A stretch of DNA of 35,893 nucleotides from Thermaceae bacterium (lineage in GTDB: Bacteria > Deinococcota > Deinococci > Deinococcales > Marinithermaceae), in contig WFNN01000052.1 of assembly GCA_015488545.1 (NCBI GenBank), positions 1 to 35,893 of the forward strand, given 5' to 3'. The notes beneath the pieces were generated by a model, which saw only the letters and a list, made by a program, of their open reading frames with translations, ran no database searches and was not told where the DNA came from. Positions 6,603 to 15,479 of this stretch are shown here, piece after piece (position 1 is the stretch's first letter; the number at the start of each line of letters is the position of its first letter). A program made the position numbers and the translations under genes.

Positions 6603-7983
6603 CCTTGATCTCCTCCCAGAGCTCGTGGAAGGGCCTCGGGCTGGGCCGAAGGCCAGAGCGGAGGCGGGTCCAGGCCCGAACCAGGGGCAGCCGCTCGCTC
6701 TCGAGGGCCCCGGGAAACGCCCGCATCGCCTTGGAAGCGAGCCGGTAGGCCCGGGGCCGCACCACGGCCTCGGCGTAGGCCCGGACCATTGCCTTTTCCA
6801 TCGGCAGGAGAAGCCCCTCCTCGGCGGCCCGGTGCCGCCAGGTCAAAAGGAGCTTCGGAATCGGGATCTTCACCGGGCAGACCTCGGCGCAGGCGCCGCA
6901 AAGGGTGCTGGCGTGGTAAAGGGGGTAGGCCTCACCGGGGCCAAGCAGGGCGGGGGCTAGCACCTCGCCGATCGGCCCGGAATAGACGAAGCCGAAGGGA
7001 TGCCCGCCGGTCTGGCGGTAGACCGGGCACGCGTTCAGGCAGGCGCCGCAGCGAATACAGCGGAGCACCTCGCTGGCCTCGAGGTCGGCCAAGGCGGCGG
7101 TCCGGCCGTTGTCCACCAGCACCACGTGGACCTCTTCGGGGCCGTCGGTCTCGCCTTCCCGCCGGGGCCCATCGATCAGGCTGACAAAGGTGCCGATGGG
7201 CTGCCCGGTGGCCGCCCGGGCCAGCAGCTGCAAAAAGACCGCCAGGTCCTCGAAACGGGGCAGGAGCTTTTCGATCCCCACCAGGGCCACGTGCACCCGC
7301 GGCAGGCTGGTGGAAAGGCGAATGTTCCCCTCGTTCTCGACGAGGACGACGGTTCCGGTTTCGGCCACCAGGAAGTTGGCCCCGCTGATGCCGAGCTCGG
7401 CGGTGAGGAACTTCTCCCGCAGGAAAGCGCGGGCGGCCGCTGCCAGCGCCTCGGGGCTGGCGTCTGGCGGGGTACCCAAGCGTTCCGCGAAGAGCCTGCG
7501 AATCTCCGCCAGGCTTTTGTGGATCGCAGGCCCCACGATGTGGGAGGGGGGCTCACCGGCCAGCTGAATGATGAACTCGCCGAGATCGGTCTCGTAGACC
7601 TCCACCCCCTGGGCCTCCAAGAAGGCGTTCACCCCGAGCTCCTCGCTGAGCATGCTCTTGGCCTTGACCGCCCGTCGTACCCCGTGGGCCCGGACGATCT
7701 CGCCGAGCACCCGGTGCACGTCCTCGGGGCCCTCCGCCCAGTGAACCCGAACCCCGTTTTCGGTAAGGCGGGCCTCGGCGGCCTCGAGGTAGTCGGCAAG
7801 GCGCGAGAGCAAGTGGTCCTTCACCCCCTTGGCGTAGGTCCGCCAGGCCTCCGCCGGCGCCTCGGCGTAGGCCCGGGCCCGGTTCCGGTCGAAGTGCAAC
7901 GCCGCCCGGGTCACCGATTCCCGCACCTCTGGCCGTTGCTCGATCAGCTCGGCGGCCCGCCGGGGGTAGTCACGAAGCGCCAC
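6586..7983 (-). CDS. lutB: LutB-type iron-sulfur lactate utilisation protein
   Basis: Iron-sulfur subunit of the LutABC system that oxidises L-lactate to pyruvate and feeds electrons to the respiratory chain. The 465 residues comprise an N-terminal LUD domain (from about 60 to 300, with NFLVAETGTVVLVENEGN) and a ferredoxin-like domain with two 4Fe-4S motifs: CIRCGACLNACPVY and CGACAEVCPVKIP. A C-terminal LutB segment follows (LRSGLRPSPRPFHELWEE). Length matches the family. The gene overlaps lutA by 14 bp and lutC by 17 bp, indicating one coupled operon. All iron-sulfur cysteines are present. Confidence 0.94.
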   Translation of the reverse strand: MALRDYPRRAAELIEQRPEVRESVTRAALHFDRNRARAYAEAPAEAWRTYAKGVKDHLLSRLADYLEAAEARLTENGVRVHWAEGPEDVHRVLGEIVRAHGVRRAVKAKSMLSEELGVNAFLEAQGVEVYETDLGEFIIQLAGEPPSHIVGPAIHKSLAEIRRLFAERLGTPPDASPEALAAAARAFLREKFLTAELGISGANFLVAETGTVVLVENEGNIRLSTSLPRVHVALVGIEKLLPRFEDLAVFLQLLARAATGQPIGTFVSLIDGPRREGETDGPEEVHVVLVDNGRTAALADLEASEVLRCIRCGACLNACPVYRQTGGHPFGFVYSGPIGEVLAPALLGPGEAYPLYHASTLCGACAEVCPVKIPIPKLLLTWRHRAAEEGLLLPMEKAMVRAYAEAVVRPRAYRLASKAMRAFPGALESERLPLVRAWTRLRSGLRPSPRPFHELWEEIKDEREG

Positions 7984-8707
7984 TTCTCGCCTCCCAAAGC
8001 ACCTCGGCCAGGTGCCGAACGGGCAGGGCGTCCCCCCGGCGTTTCATCCGCCCGGCCAGGTGCAAAAGGCAGCCGGCGTCGGTGGAAACCAACGCCTCGG
8101 GTTCGGCCTGTCGGGGCAGGGTATCGAGCTTGCGGTCAGCCATCGCCACACTCACCACCGGCATCTTCACCGAGAAAACCCCGCCGAAGCCGCAGCACTC
8201 GCGATCGGCCTCCCAGGGTACGAGCTCGGCTCCGGCGTTCTGTAGAAGGAGCTCGGGCTCCTCCTCCACCCCGAGCTCCCGGAGCGCGTGGCACCCGTGG
8301 TGGTAGGCGAAGCGGCGCCCGGTCAGACCGTCGCCGAGCTTTTCGACCCCCAGCACCCGGACCAAAAATTGGCTGAGCTCGAAGGTCCGTTCGGCCAGGC
8401 TCACCGCCCTCCGGTAATCGGCCCCCCTTCCGACGAAGAGCTCCGGGTAGTGAACCCTAAGCATGGAACCGCAGGAGCCCGAGGGTAGCACCACGTAGTC
8501 GTAGCCTTCGAAGACCCCCATCGTATGACGGGCCATCCGCCTGGCCTCGTCCCAGTGACCGGCGTTGAAGGCGGGCTGACCGCAGCAGGTTTGCCCCCGG
8601 GGAAAATCCACCTCAACCCCGAGCGAACGGAGAAGACGCACGGTCGCCACCCCCGCCTGGGCGAAGAACTGGTCCACTAGACAGGTGGCAAAAAGCGCGA
8701 CGCGCAA
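7970..8707 (-). CDS. lutA: LutA/GlpC-like CCG-domain protein
   Basis: First subunit of the LutABC lactate oxidase, of the family with two CCG (heterodisulfide reductase-type) cysteine domains. The ORF track starts at 8806, but I place the start at the TTG at 8707 (LRVALFATCLVDQFF). It lies just downstream of GAAGGAGG and gives 245 residues, the usual size, whereas the upstream extension crosses the TATAAT box. Motifs are ATCLVDQFF (7-15), GQTCCGQPAFNAGH and, near the C-terminus, ECCGFGGVFSVKMP. It heads the minus-strand operon lutA-lutB-lutC and is divergent from the inositol operon. Confidence 0.92.
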   Translation of the reverse strand: MRVALFATCLVDQFFAQAGVATVRLLRSLGVEVDFPRGQTCCGQPAFNAGHWDEARRMARHTMGVFEGYDYVVLPSGSCGSMLRVHYPELFVGRGADYRRAVSLAERTFELSQFLVRVLGVEKLGDGLTGRRFAYHHGCHALRELGVEEEPELLLQNAGAELVPWEADRECCGFGGVFSVKMPVVSVAMADRKLDTLPRQAEPEALVSTDAGCLLHLAGRMKRRGDALPVRHLAEVLWEARSGAS

Positions 8708-8728
8708 ACCGGGTCCTCCTTCGGGGGG

Positions 8729-8734
8729 ATTATA
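8729..8734 (-). promoter_or_regulatory. lutA -10 box
   Basis: A perfect TATAAT on the minus strand, followed by CCCCCC, the ribosome-binding site GAAGGAGG and the TTG start. The -35 region (CTGGGG) is poor, which suggests activator dependence, or repression from the intergenic region shared with the inositol operon. Confidence 0.6.
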
Positions 8735-8776
8735 GCGCACCCTCGCGGCGACCCCAGGATCCCTCTGGGCGAGCGT

Positions 8777-8792
8777 GTTTCGAAAACGAAAC
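8777..8792. promoter_or_regulatory. Inverted repeat, candidate operator for the DeoR-family regulator
   Basis: GTTTCG-AAAA-CGAAAC is a perfect 6-bp inverted repeat in the 158-bp lutA/inositol intergenic region, 18 bp upstream of the -35 box of the inositol operon. GAAACG/CGTTTC cores are typical of DeoR-family operators, and a DeoR-type gene lies in this operon. A related half-site TCGAAA recurs at about 8818-8823, within the promoter spacer. Assignment is an inference. Confidence 0.5.
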
Positions 8793-8809
8793 GTACCAGA
8801 GCACAAACA

Positions 8810-8839
8810 TTGACAAATCGAAATGTGCCGACCTACACT
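8810..8839 (+). promoter_or_regulatory. Promoter of the inositol operon
   Basis: TTGACA (8810-8815), an 18-bp spacer and TACACT (8834-8839), ahead of GAAAGGGGGAAGGT and the ATG at 8866. The consensus -35 and the half-site within the spacer fit a strong promoter controlled by a repressor. Confidence 0.65.
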
Positions 8840-8865
8840 ATGGGGGATAACGAAAGGGGGAAGGT

Positions 8866-9795
8866 ATGCGAAAGGTTCTCGGTTTGGCGGTTATCCTCAC
8901 CGGTCTCCTGGTTGGCGGCGCCTACGCCCAGCGGTTCGTGGTGGTCACCCACGGGCAGGCCGCCGATCCTTTCTGGTCGGTGGTAAAAAACGGCGTCGAT
9001 CTGGCCGCCAAGCAGATGGGGGTCAAGGTGGAGTACCGCGCCCCCGAAACCTTCGACATGGTCCAGATGGGGCAGCTGATCGACGCCGCGGTGGCCTCCA
9101 AGCCCGACGGCCTGGTGGTCTCGATCCCCGACGCCGACGCCCTTGGGCCCCACATCCAAGCGGCGGTCAAGGCCGGCATCCCGGTGATCTCGATCAACTC
9201 CGGGGCTGACGTGTTCCAAAAGTTTGGCGTACTCATGCACGTGGGCCAGGAGGAATACATCGCCGGCAAGGGCGGCGGCGAAAAGATGCGGGCCATGGGC
9301 GTGAAGAAGGCGGTCTGCATCAACCACGAGGTCGGCAACGTGGCCTTGGACCAGCGCTGCCAGGGCTTTAAGGACGGCCTTGGTCCCGGGGCCAGCGTCG
9401 AGGTGCTGGCCGTTCCCACCGACTTCACCGAAGTCCGCAACGCGATCCTCGCCTACCTGCAGAAAAACCCCGACGTCCAGGGCATCCTGACCCTGGGGCC
9501 GGTGGGCGCCGAACCCACCCTGCAGGCCCTCGAGGAATCCGGCAAGATTGGCAAGATTGTCTTTGGGACCTTCGACCTCTCCCCGGCGGTGCTCAAAGCG
9601 CTTTCCGAAAAGAAAATGGCCTTCGCCATCGACCAGCAGCAGTTCCTGCAGGGCTACCTCCCCATCGTCTTTCTCACCAACTACGTGCGCTACGGCCTCC
9701 TACCCGCCAACAAGGTGGTGCTAACAGGCCCCGGGTTCGTAACCCCGGAAAACGCCGCCCAGGTCATCGCGCTTTCCAAGAAGGGCATCCGCTAG
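8866..9795 (+). CDS. CUT2-type sugar/inositol ABC transporter, periplasmic binding protein
   Basis: Extracytoplasmic solute receptor of the ribose/inositol type (Peripla_BP_4). The 309 residues begin with a signal peptide ([21 protein letters not shown], cleaved before QRFVVVTHG). The mature part has the two-lobe pattern of this family: [17 protein letters not shown], the [15 protein letters not shown] segment, [24 protein letters not shown] and [10 protein letters not shown]-like strands. It heads the inositol operon and is followed by its permease and ATPase, so myo-inositol or an inositol derivative is the likely ligand, in analogy with Caulobacter IbpA. The ligand is inferred from context. 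A strong hairpin follows the gene. Confidence 0.88.
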   Translation: MRKVLGLAVILTGLLVGGAYAQRFVVVTHGQAADPFWSVVKNGVDLAAKQMGVKVEYRAPETFDMVQMGQLIDAAVASKPDGLVVSIPDADALGPHIQAAVKAGIPVISINSGADVFQKFGVLMHVGQEEYIAGKGGGEKMRAMGVKKAVCINHEVGNVALDQRCQGFKDGLGPGASVEVLAVPTDFTEVRNAILAYLQKNPDVQGILTLGPVGAEPTLQALEESGKIGKIVFGTFDLSPAVLKALSEKKMAFAIDQQQFLQGYLPIVFLTNYVRYGLLPANKVVLTGPGFVTPENAAQVIALSKKGIR

Positions 9796-9806
9796 CCACG
9801 GCCCAC

Positions 9807-9831
9807 GGGACGGGGCGATCCGCCCCGTCCC
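9807..9831 (+). terminator. Intercistronic hairpin after the first binding-protein gene
   Basis: A perfect 11-bp stem GGGACGGGGCG / CGCCCCGTCCC with a 3-nt loop in the 49-bp gap between receptor and permease genes. There is no T-run. It probably acts as a partial terminator or mRNA 3'-end protector, giving more receptor than permease. Confidence 0.7.
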
Positions 9832-9844
9832 CCCTCCCTGCGCC

Positions 9845-10870
9845 ATGAACGAAGCGCCCACCACCCGCCTTCGCAAGGTCTCCCCGATCCGCCGGCTGAT
9901 GAGCCGCCCGGAGTTCGGCTCGCTCGCCGGGGTGCTTTTGGTCTTCGCATTCTTCGCTGTGGTGGCCGGGGACCGGGGTTTTCTCACCCCGCTTGGCACG
10001 GTGAACTACCTCGAGGTCGCCGCTCAGCTCGGCCTTCTGGCCTCCACCGTGAGCCTGTTGATGATCGCCGGCGAGTTCGACCTATCGGTGGGCTCGATGA
10101 TCGGGGCCGCCGGCATGGCGCTGGCGATCCCGGTGGCCATCTGGGGCTGGCCGATGTGGGCCGGTATCCTGCTGGCCTTCGCCTTGGCCGCCCTTTTCGG
10201 CTACCTGAACGGCTACCTGGTGGTGCGGACCGGGCTGCCGTCGTTCATCGTTACCCTGGCCTCGCTCTTCGTGCTGCGAGGGGCCACCCTCGGGTTTACC
10301 CGCTGGATCACCAGCCGAACCCGGGTCTCGGGGCTGCACGCCTACGCCCAAGGCGACCCCCTGGCGGCGCTCTTCTCCGGCGACCCCCTCGGGGTACCGG
10401 TTTCCATCTGGTGGTGGATCCTGCTTACCCTGCTGGCCAGCTTCGTGCTGCTCAAAACCCCCTTCGGGAACTGGATCTTCGGCGCTGGCGGCGACCCCAA
10501 AGCGGCCCACGCGGTGGGGGTTCCGGTGGCCCGGGTCAAAATCACCCTCTTCGTAGCCACCGCGGTGAGCGCCGCCCTGTTGGCGGTCATCCAAGTGCTG
10601 GACACCGGCAGCGCCGACGTGCTTCGGGGCGAGCTGAAAGAGCTCGAGGCCATCGCCGCTGCGGTGATCGGCGGCAACCTCCTTACCGGCGGCTACGGCT
10701 CGGTGATCGGGGGTTCCCTGGGCGCCCTGCTTTTGGGCATGGTCAAGCAGGGCATCTTCTTTACCGGCATCAACACCGATTGGTTCAAGGTCTTTCTGGG
10801 CACGCTGCTTCTGGCTGCCGTGCTCTTTAACGACTACCTGCGGAAAAAGGCGCTGGAGGCCCCGCGATGA
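9845..10870 (+). CDS. CUT2-type sugar/inositol ABC transporter permease
   Basis: Inner-membrane permease of the ribose/xylose/inositol (BPD_transp_2) family, 341 residues with about eight to ten hydrophobic segments. Diagnostic motifs are [18 protein letters not shown] (near 78-95), [29 protein letters not shown], and the coupling-loop region [21 protein letters not shown]. It probably forms a homodimer with the single-domain ATPase downstream. The ATG at 9845 has no recognisable Shine-Dalgarno sequence and follows a stable hairpin, in contrast to most genes of the operon. Its stop overlaps the ATPase start by four bases (ATGA). Confidence 0.9.
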   Translation: MNEAPTTRLRKVSPIRRLMSRPEFGSLAGVLLVFAFFAVVAGDRGFLTPLGTVNYLEVAAQLGLLASTVSLLMIAGEFDLSVGSMIGAAGMALAIPVAIWGWPMWAGILLAFALAALFGYLNGYLVVRTGLPSFIVTLASLFVLRGATLGFTRWITSRTRVSGLHAYAQGDPLAALFSGDPLGVPVSIWWWILLTLLASFVLLKTPFGNWIFGAGGDPKAAHAVGVPVARVKITLFVATAVSAALLAVIQVLDTGSADVLRGELKELEAIAAAVIGGNLLTGGYGSVIGGSLGALLLGMVKQGIFFTGINTDWFKVFLGTLLLAAVLFNDYLRKKALEAPR

Positions 10871-11664
10871 CCCCGCTGGTGGAAGCCCGCGGCATAAGCA
10901 AGTACTTCGGTCCGGTGGTGGCCCTGAAGGCGATTTCCCTTAAGGTCATGCCCGGCGAGGTCCACTGCCTCCTGGGCGACAACGGGGCCGGTAAGAGCAC
11001 GCTGATCAAGATCTTCTCTGGGGTCTTCCCCCCCGATGAAGGGGAGCTTTTGGTCGGCGGTCGGCCGGTTCGCTTTAAAAGCCCCAAGGAAGCCATGGAC
11101 CTGGGCATCGCCACCGTCTACCAGGACCTGGCGATGATCCCCCTAATGAGCATCGTGCGCAACTTCTTCCTGGGCCGTGAACCCACAGTGGGTTGGGGCC
11201 CGCTCAAACGCTTTGACCTGAAGACAGCCGAGGCCATCGCCCGCCAAGCCCTGGCCGAGATCGGCATCGAAGTCCGCGACGTCCACCAGGCGGTGGGCAC
11301 TCTTTCCGGTGGCGAGCGCCAGTCGGTGGCGATCGCCCGGGCGGTGCATTTTGGCGCCAAGGTGCTGATCCTCGACGAACCCACCAGCGCCCTAGGGGTG
11401 AAGGAGGCCGCGGTGGTGCTTCGCTACATCGTCGAGGCCAAAAAGCGCGGCGTGGGGGTAGTGTTTATCACCCACAACGTGCACCACGCATGGGCCGTGG
11501 GGGACGTCTTTACCCTCCTGAACCGAGGACGGAGCATGGGGACCTTCCGGCGCCAGGAGACCACCCGCGAGGAGGTGCTTCAGATGATGGCCGGAGGCGA
11601 GGAGCTGGAGAGCCTCGAGGTTGAGCTCGCCGAGATCGCGCGTACCGAGGGAGGCAAGCGGTGA
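10867..11664 (+). CDS. CUT2-type sugar/inositol ABC transporter ATPase, single NBD
   Basis: ATP-hydrolysing subunit of the importer. The 265 residues contain one nucleotide-binding domain: Walker [10 protein letters not shown] (38-46), Q-loop in [10 protein letters not shown], signature [14 protein letters not shown] and Walker [13 protein letters not shown], with the switch His in FITHN. Ribose-type ATPases such as RbsA are usually about 500 residues with two tandem domains. This one resembles the single-domain FrcA type, so two copies are expected per transporter. It is coupled to the permease upstream (ATGA) and to iolD downstream (GTGA). Confidence 0.93.
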   Translation: MTPLVEARGISKYFGPVVALKAISLKVMPGEVHCLLGDNGAGKSTLIKIFSGVFPPDEGELLVGGRPVRFKSPKEAMDLGIATVYQDLAMIPLMSIVRNFFLGREPTVGWGPLKRFDLKTAEAIARQALAEIGIEVRDVHQAVGTLSGGERQSVAIARAVHFGAKVLILDEPTSALGVKEAAVVLRYIVEAKKRGVGVVFITHNVHHAWAVGDVFTLLNRGRSMGTFRRQETTREEVLQMMAGGEELESLEVELAEIARTEGGKR

Positions 11665-13550
11665 AGACCGAACGACTTACAGTTGCCCAAGCGCTGGTGC
11701 GCTTTCTGGCCGCCCAGCGGGTTGAACGGGACGGCCAGGAGGACCGGCTAGTGCACGGTGTGCTCGGCATCTTTGGGCACGGGCAGGTGGCCGGGCTGGG
11801 GGTGGCCCTGGCCGAACGCCCCGACCTCCTCCGCTTTATCCGCGTCCAGAACGAACAAGCGGCGGTGCACACGGCGATCGCCTTCGCCAAGCACCGGCGG
11901 AGGATGGGCGTGCTGGCGGTCACCAGCTCCATCGGCCCCGGGGCCACCAACATGCTTACCGGGGCGGCGGCGGCCACGGTGAACCGCCTGCCGGTGCTGC
12001 TCCTACCCTCCGACTACTTTGCCAGCCGGATCCCCGACCCGGTGCTGCAGCAGCTCGAACACCCCACCCAGCACGACGTCAGCGCCAACGACGCCTTCCG
12101 GCCGCTCTCGCGCTTCTTCACCCGGATCACCCGCCCTGAGCAGATGCTCGACGCGCTCCCGCAGGCGATGCGGGTGCTCACCGACCCGGTGGAGACGGGA
12201 GCGGTGGTGGTCAGCCTGCCCGAGGACGTGCAGGCCGAAGCCTACGACTGGCCGGCGGCGTTCTTCGCCCCCCGGGTCTGGCGCGTCCGGCGACCGCCGC
12301 CCGAGCCGGCGGCGGTCGCCCGGGCGGCCGAACTCCTGGCCGGATCCCAGCGCCCGCTGGTGGTGGTCGGCGGCGGCGTCCGCTATAGCCAGGCCGAAGA
12401 GGCCCTTCGCGCGTTCGCCGAAGCCTTCGGACTTCCCGTGGTCGAAAGCCAGGCGGGCAAGGGGGCGCTGCCCACCGAACACCCGCTAAACCTCGGGCCT
12501 CTGGGCGCCAACGGGGGCCTGGCCGCCAACCGCCTGGCCAGGCGGGCCGACCTGGTGCTGGCCGTGGGCACCCGGCTCGGGGACTTCGTCACCGCCTCCA
12601 AGACCGCCTTTCAAAACCCCGACGTCCGCTTTATCGGCCTCAACGTGGCCCCCTTCGACGCCGCCAAGATGTCCGGTTTGATGCTGGTGGCCGACGCCCG
12701 GGAGGGGCTCCTCGCCCTTAGCGCGGCGCTTAAGGAACGGAATTACCCGGGGACCGGGCGGACTTACCGGCGCGAGCTCGCCCGCCTCAAGGCCCGCTGG
12801 GAGGAGGAAGTGAAAAAGCTCACCGCTCCCGGCGACGGCGGGCTCACCCAGGCCCAGGTCATCGCCATCGCCAACCGGGTGTACGGCGATGACGCGGTGG
12901 TGATCAACGCCGCCGGTAGCCTGCCCGGCGATCTCCTCAAGCTCTGGCGCACCAACAACCCGCTCGGCTACCACCTGGAGTACGGCTACTCCACCATGGG
13001 CTACGAGATCGCCGCCGGCCTCGGGGTCCGCCTCGCCGATCCCGAAGCCCGGGTGCTGGTCTTCGTCGGCGACGGCTCCTACTTGATGATGAACTCAGAA
13101 ATCGTCACCGCGGTCGCCGAGGGGCTCGACTTCACCGTGCTTCTGGTGGATAACCACGGCTTCCAGTCGATCCACGGGTTGCAACGCTCGGTGGGAAGCC
13201 CCTCCTTCGGCAACGAACTGCGCTTCCGAAACCCCAAGACCGGGCTTTTGGACGGCGAGGTGGTGCCGGTGGACTTTGTCCAACACGCCCGGAGCATGGG
13301 GGCCAAGACCTGGCGAGCCGTGACCCTCGAGGAACTCGAGGCCGCCCTCCAGGAGGCCAAGGAGGCAGACGGGGTCCGGGTGGTGGTGGCCGAGGTCGAC
13401 CCCGAAGCCCGGGTCCCGAACTTCGAGGGGTGGTGGGAGGTGCCGGTACCCGAGGTCTCAAACCTGACCGAGGTTCGGAAGGCGCGTAGGGCCTTCGAAA
13501 GGGGGAAGGCCAAACAGCGACCGGTGCTCCAGCCCGCGGAGGAAGCATGA
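11661..13550 (+). CDS. iolD: 3D-(3,5/4)-trihydroxycyclohexane-1,2-dione hydrolase
   Basis: A thiamine-diphosphate enzyme that opens the ring of the diketone made by IolE, giving 5-deoxy-glucuronate in myo-inositol breakdown. The 629 residues are full length and follow the acetolactate-synthase fold: N-terminal PYR domain with the activating Glu in [10 protein letters not shown] (about 65) and [15 protein letters not shown], a central domain ([15 protein letters not shown]), and a C-terminal PP domain with the ThDP/Mg motif [14 protein letters not shown] from about 470. It starts at a GTG overlapping the ATPase stop and overlaps iolE by ATGA. Neighbours IolE, IolG and IolB confirm the pathway. 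Confidence 0.95.
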   Translation: MKTERLTVAQALVRFLAAQRVERDGQEDRLVHGVLGIFGHGQVAGLGVALAERPDLLRFIRVQNEQAAVHTAIAFAKHRRRMGVLAVTSSIGPGATNMLTGAAAATVNRLPVLLLPSDYFASRIPDPVLQQLEHPTQHDVSANDAFRPLSRFFTRITRPEQMLDALPQAMRVLTDPVETGAVVVSLPEDVQAEAYDWPAAFFAPRVWRVRRPPPEPAAVARAAELLAGSQRPLVVVGGGVRYSQAEEALRAFAEAFGLPVVESQAGKGALPTEHPLNLGPLGANGGLAANRLARRADLVLAVGTRLGDFVTASKTAFQNPDVRFIGLNVAPFDAAKMSGLMLVADAREGLLALSAALKERNYPGTGRTYRRELARLKARWEEEVKKLTAPGDGGLTQAQVIAIANRVYGDDAVVINAAGSLPGDLLKLWRTNNPLGYHLEYGYSTMGYEIAAGLGVRLADPEARVLVFVGDGSYLMMNSEIVTAVAEGLDFTVLLVDNHGFQSIHGLQRSVGSPSFGNELRFRNPKTGLLDGEVVPVDFVQHARSMGAKTWRAVTLEELEAALQEAKEADGVRVVVAEVDPEARVPNFEGWWEVPVPEVSNLTEVRKARRAFERGKAKQRPVLQPAEEA

Positions 13551-14440
13551 GGATCGCCACCAGCCCCATTAACTGGAACAACGAGGACGTTCCCGACTAC
13601 CGCCCCTGGGTCCCCTACCCCGAGATTCTGGACGAGATCCAAAGGGCGGGCTACCGGGCCACCGAGTGGTCTTCTAGCCTCCCGGAAGATCCCGGGCGGC
13701 TAAAAGAAGACCTCGAGGCCCGGGGCCTCCGTATGGTCGGGGCTTTTGTGGCCCTCAATCTTAGGGAACGCTCCCGCCACCGGTCGGAATTGGAACGGGC
13801 CCTGGCCAAAGCACGGTTTCTCCGGGCGCTGGGGGCCCGCCACCTGGTGGTGGCCGACGCCGGCGACGAGACCCGGCGGCAGGCCGCCGGCCACGTGGGA
13901 CCGGAACACGCCCTCCCGGAAGAGGGCTTTACGGCTATGGTCGAGGGACTCGCCTCCTTGGCCGAAAAGCTGCAAGACCTCGGTATGGCGCTCGTCTTCC
14001 ACAACCACGTGGGCACCTACGTTGAAACCGGCGAGGAGATCGCTCGCCTCCTCGACAGCACCGACCCCGACCGGGTGGGCTGGTGCCTGGACACCGGCCA
14101 CCTGGTCTACGGGGGCGGCGACCTTTTGGAGCTGCTCGGCCGGTACAAGGACCGGGTGCGCTACCTCCACCTCAAAGACGTCGACCCCGAGGTGCTAGAA
14201 GAGGCTAAGCGCCAGGGCTGGAGCTTCCAGGAAGCCCTCAGGCGCTACATCTTTGCCCCCCTGGGGAAGGGCATGGTACCGCTCAAAGCGGCGCTTTCGG
14301 TCCTACTGGCAACCGGCTACGACGGCTGGGCGGTGATCGAACAAGACACCACACCGGCCGACCCCACCGAAACCGCCCGCACGAATCGAGCGCGGCTAGT
14401 TGCGCTGCTAAAGGAGCTCGGGCATGCCGAGACGCTATAG
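13547..14440 (+). CDS. iolE: Inosose dehydratase
   Basis: Dehydrates 2-keto-myo-inositol (scyllo-inosose) to 3D-(3,5/4)-trihydroxycyclohexane-1,2-dione, the second step of inositol catabolism. The 297-residue TIM-barrel protein (xylose isomerase-like family) starts with the IolE signature SPINWNNEDVPDYRPWVPY. It has the metal-site strands VFHNHVGTYVE, GWCLDTGHLVYGG and RYLHLKDVDPEVL. Length and motifs match IolE. The ATG overlaps the iolD stop (ATGA), and its last 17 bp overlap the dehydrogenase gene, whose ribosome-binding site AAGGAG lies within iolE. Confidence 0.95.
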   Translation: MRIATSPINWNNEDVPDYRPWVPYPEILDEIQRAGYRATEWSSSLPEDPGRLKEDLEARGLRMVGAFVALNLRERSRHRSELERALAKARFLRALGARHLVVADAGDETRRQAAGHVGPEHALPEEGFTAMVEGLASLAEKLQDLGMALVFHNHVGTYVETGEEIARLLDSTDPDRVGWCLDTGHLVYGGGDLLELLGRYKDRVRYLHLKDVDPEVLEEAKRQGWSFQEALRRYIFAPLGKGMVPLKAALSVLLATGYDGWAVIEQDTTPADPTETARTNRARLVALLKELGHAETL

Positions 14441-15479
14441 CATTGCCCTGATTCCCGGCGACGGAATCGGCCAGGAGGTCATCCCTGAAGGGGTGAGGGT
14501 GCTCGGCACCCTGGCTCGCCGCCACGGCTTCGCCCTCGACTTCACCGAATACCCCTACGGAACCGACTACTACCTGGCGCACGGGGTGATGATCCCTGAG
14601 GAGGGCTTCGAAGCCCTAAAAGGGCACGACGCCATCTACCTAGGGGCGGTCGGCGATCCCCGAAAGGCCCCCGACCACGTCACCCTCCGGGGCCTTCTGA
14701 TCCCCCTGCGCCAGCGCTTCGAACTCTACGTGAACCTTCGACCGGCACGGGCGCTGGCAGGCGTGCCCACGCCGCTGAAGGGCGACCCCCCCTTCGACTT
14801 TGAGGTGGTAAGGGAAAACGCCGAGGGCGAATACGCCGGCGCCGGAGGGGTGCTCTCGGATGAAGTCGCGGTGCAAACCGCGATCTTCACCCGAAAGGGC
14901 GTCGAGCGAATTGCCCGCTACGCGCTCAAGCGGGCCCGTTCCCGAAAAAAGCGCCTTACCGTGGCCACCAAATCGAACGCCCTGCAACATGGCCTGGTCT
15001 TTTGGGACCGGGTCGTTCGCGAGGTGGCCAGGGACTACCCCGATGTGGAGCTCGCCTTCATGCACGCGGACGCCCTTGCGGCAGCCATGGTGAAGGACCC
15101 CCTCCGGTTCGACGTAATCCTGGCCACCAACCTGCTCGGGGACCTGCTCACCGACCTGGCCGGAGCCCTGCAGGGAAGCCTTGGCATCCCCGCCAGCGCC
15201 AACCTAAACCCCGAGCGCCGCTTCCCTTCGATGTTCGAACCGGTGCACGGTTCGGCCCCAGATATCGCCGGAAAGGGCATCGCCAACCCCATCGCCACCT
15301 TCTGGGCAGGGGCAATGATGCTCGATTTCCTGGGCGAAAACGAGGCCGCCCGCGCGCTCATGGCGGCGGTCGAGGCGGTGACCGCCGAAGGGCGGGTAAA
15401 GACCCCCGACCTCGGCGGGAAGGCCACCACCCGGGAGGTGACCGACGCCGTGCTTTCCAAGCTGGAGGTGGTAGCGTGA
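14424..15479 (+). CDS. Beta-decarboxylating dehydrogenase (D-malate/tartrate dehydrogenase-like)
   Basis: A metal- and NAD(P)-dependent dehydrogenase of the isocitrate/isopropylmalate family, 351 residues. The sequence GAVGDPRKAPDHVTLRGLLIPLRQRFELYVNLRP at about 71-105 is characteristic of the tartrate/D-malate dehydrogenase branch (TtuC/DmlA), which oxidises and decarboxylates D-malate to pyruvate. Also visible are VVRENAEGEYAG, the catalytic Lys in TKSNALQHG, metal-binding Asp residues in HADALAA and ILATNLLGDLLTDLAG, and the cofactor loop HGSAPDIAGKGIANPIA. It is not a standard iol gene. Its place between iolE and the transketolase pair suggests that it handles a D-malate-like acid made from inositol. 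Isopropylmalate dehydrogenase is the main alternative, but the context and the PDHVTLRGLL motif argue against it. Confidence 0.85.
   Translation: MPRRYSIALIPGDGIGQEVIPEGVRVLGTLARRHGFALDFTEYPYGTDYYLAHGVMIPEEGFEALKGHDAIYLGAVGDPRKAPDHVTLRGLLIPLRQRFELYVNLRPARALAGVPTPLKGDPPFDFEVVRENAEGEYAGAGGVLSDEVAVQTAIFTRKGVERIARYALKRARSRKKRLTVATKSNALQHGLVFWDRVVREVARDYPDVELAFMHADALAAAMVKDPLRFDVILATNLLGDLLTDLAGALQGSLGIPASANLNPERRFPSMFEPVHGSAPDIAGKGIANPIATFWAGAMMLDFLGENEAARALMAAVEAVTAEGRVKTPDLGGKATTREVTDAVLSKLEVVA

Noticed and set aside
7000-8376. Long plus-strand ORF of 458 residues opposite lutA/lutB
   Set aside because: Shadow ORF caused by high GC: proline- and arginine-rich, no recognisable motif, fully antisense to well-supported genes. 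The same holds for the ORFs at 4682-5839, 19928-20989, 26516-27463 and 31366-32349.
8708-8806. Upstream ATG start for lutA
   Set aside because: It would place the TATAAT box and the GAAGGAGG site inside the coding region and add residues with no family match.
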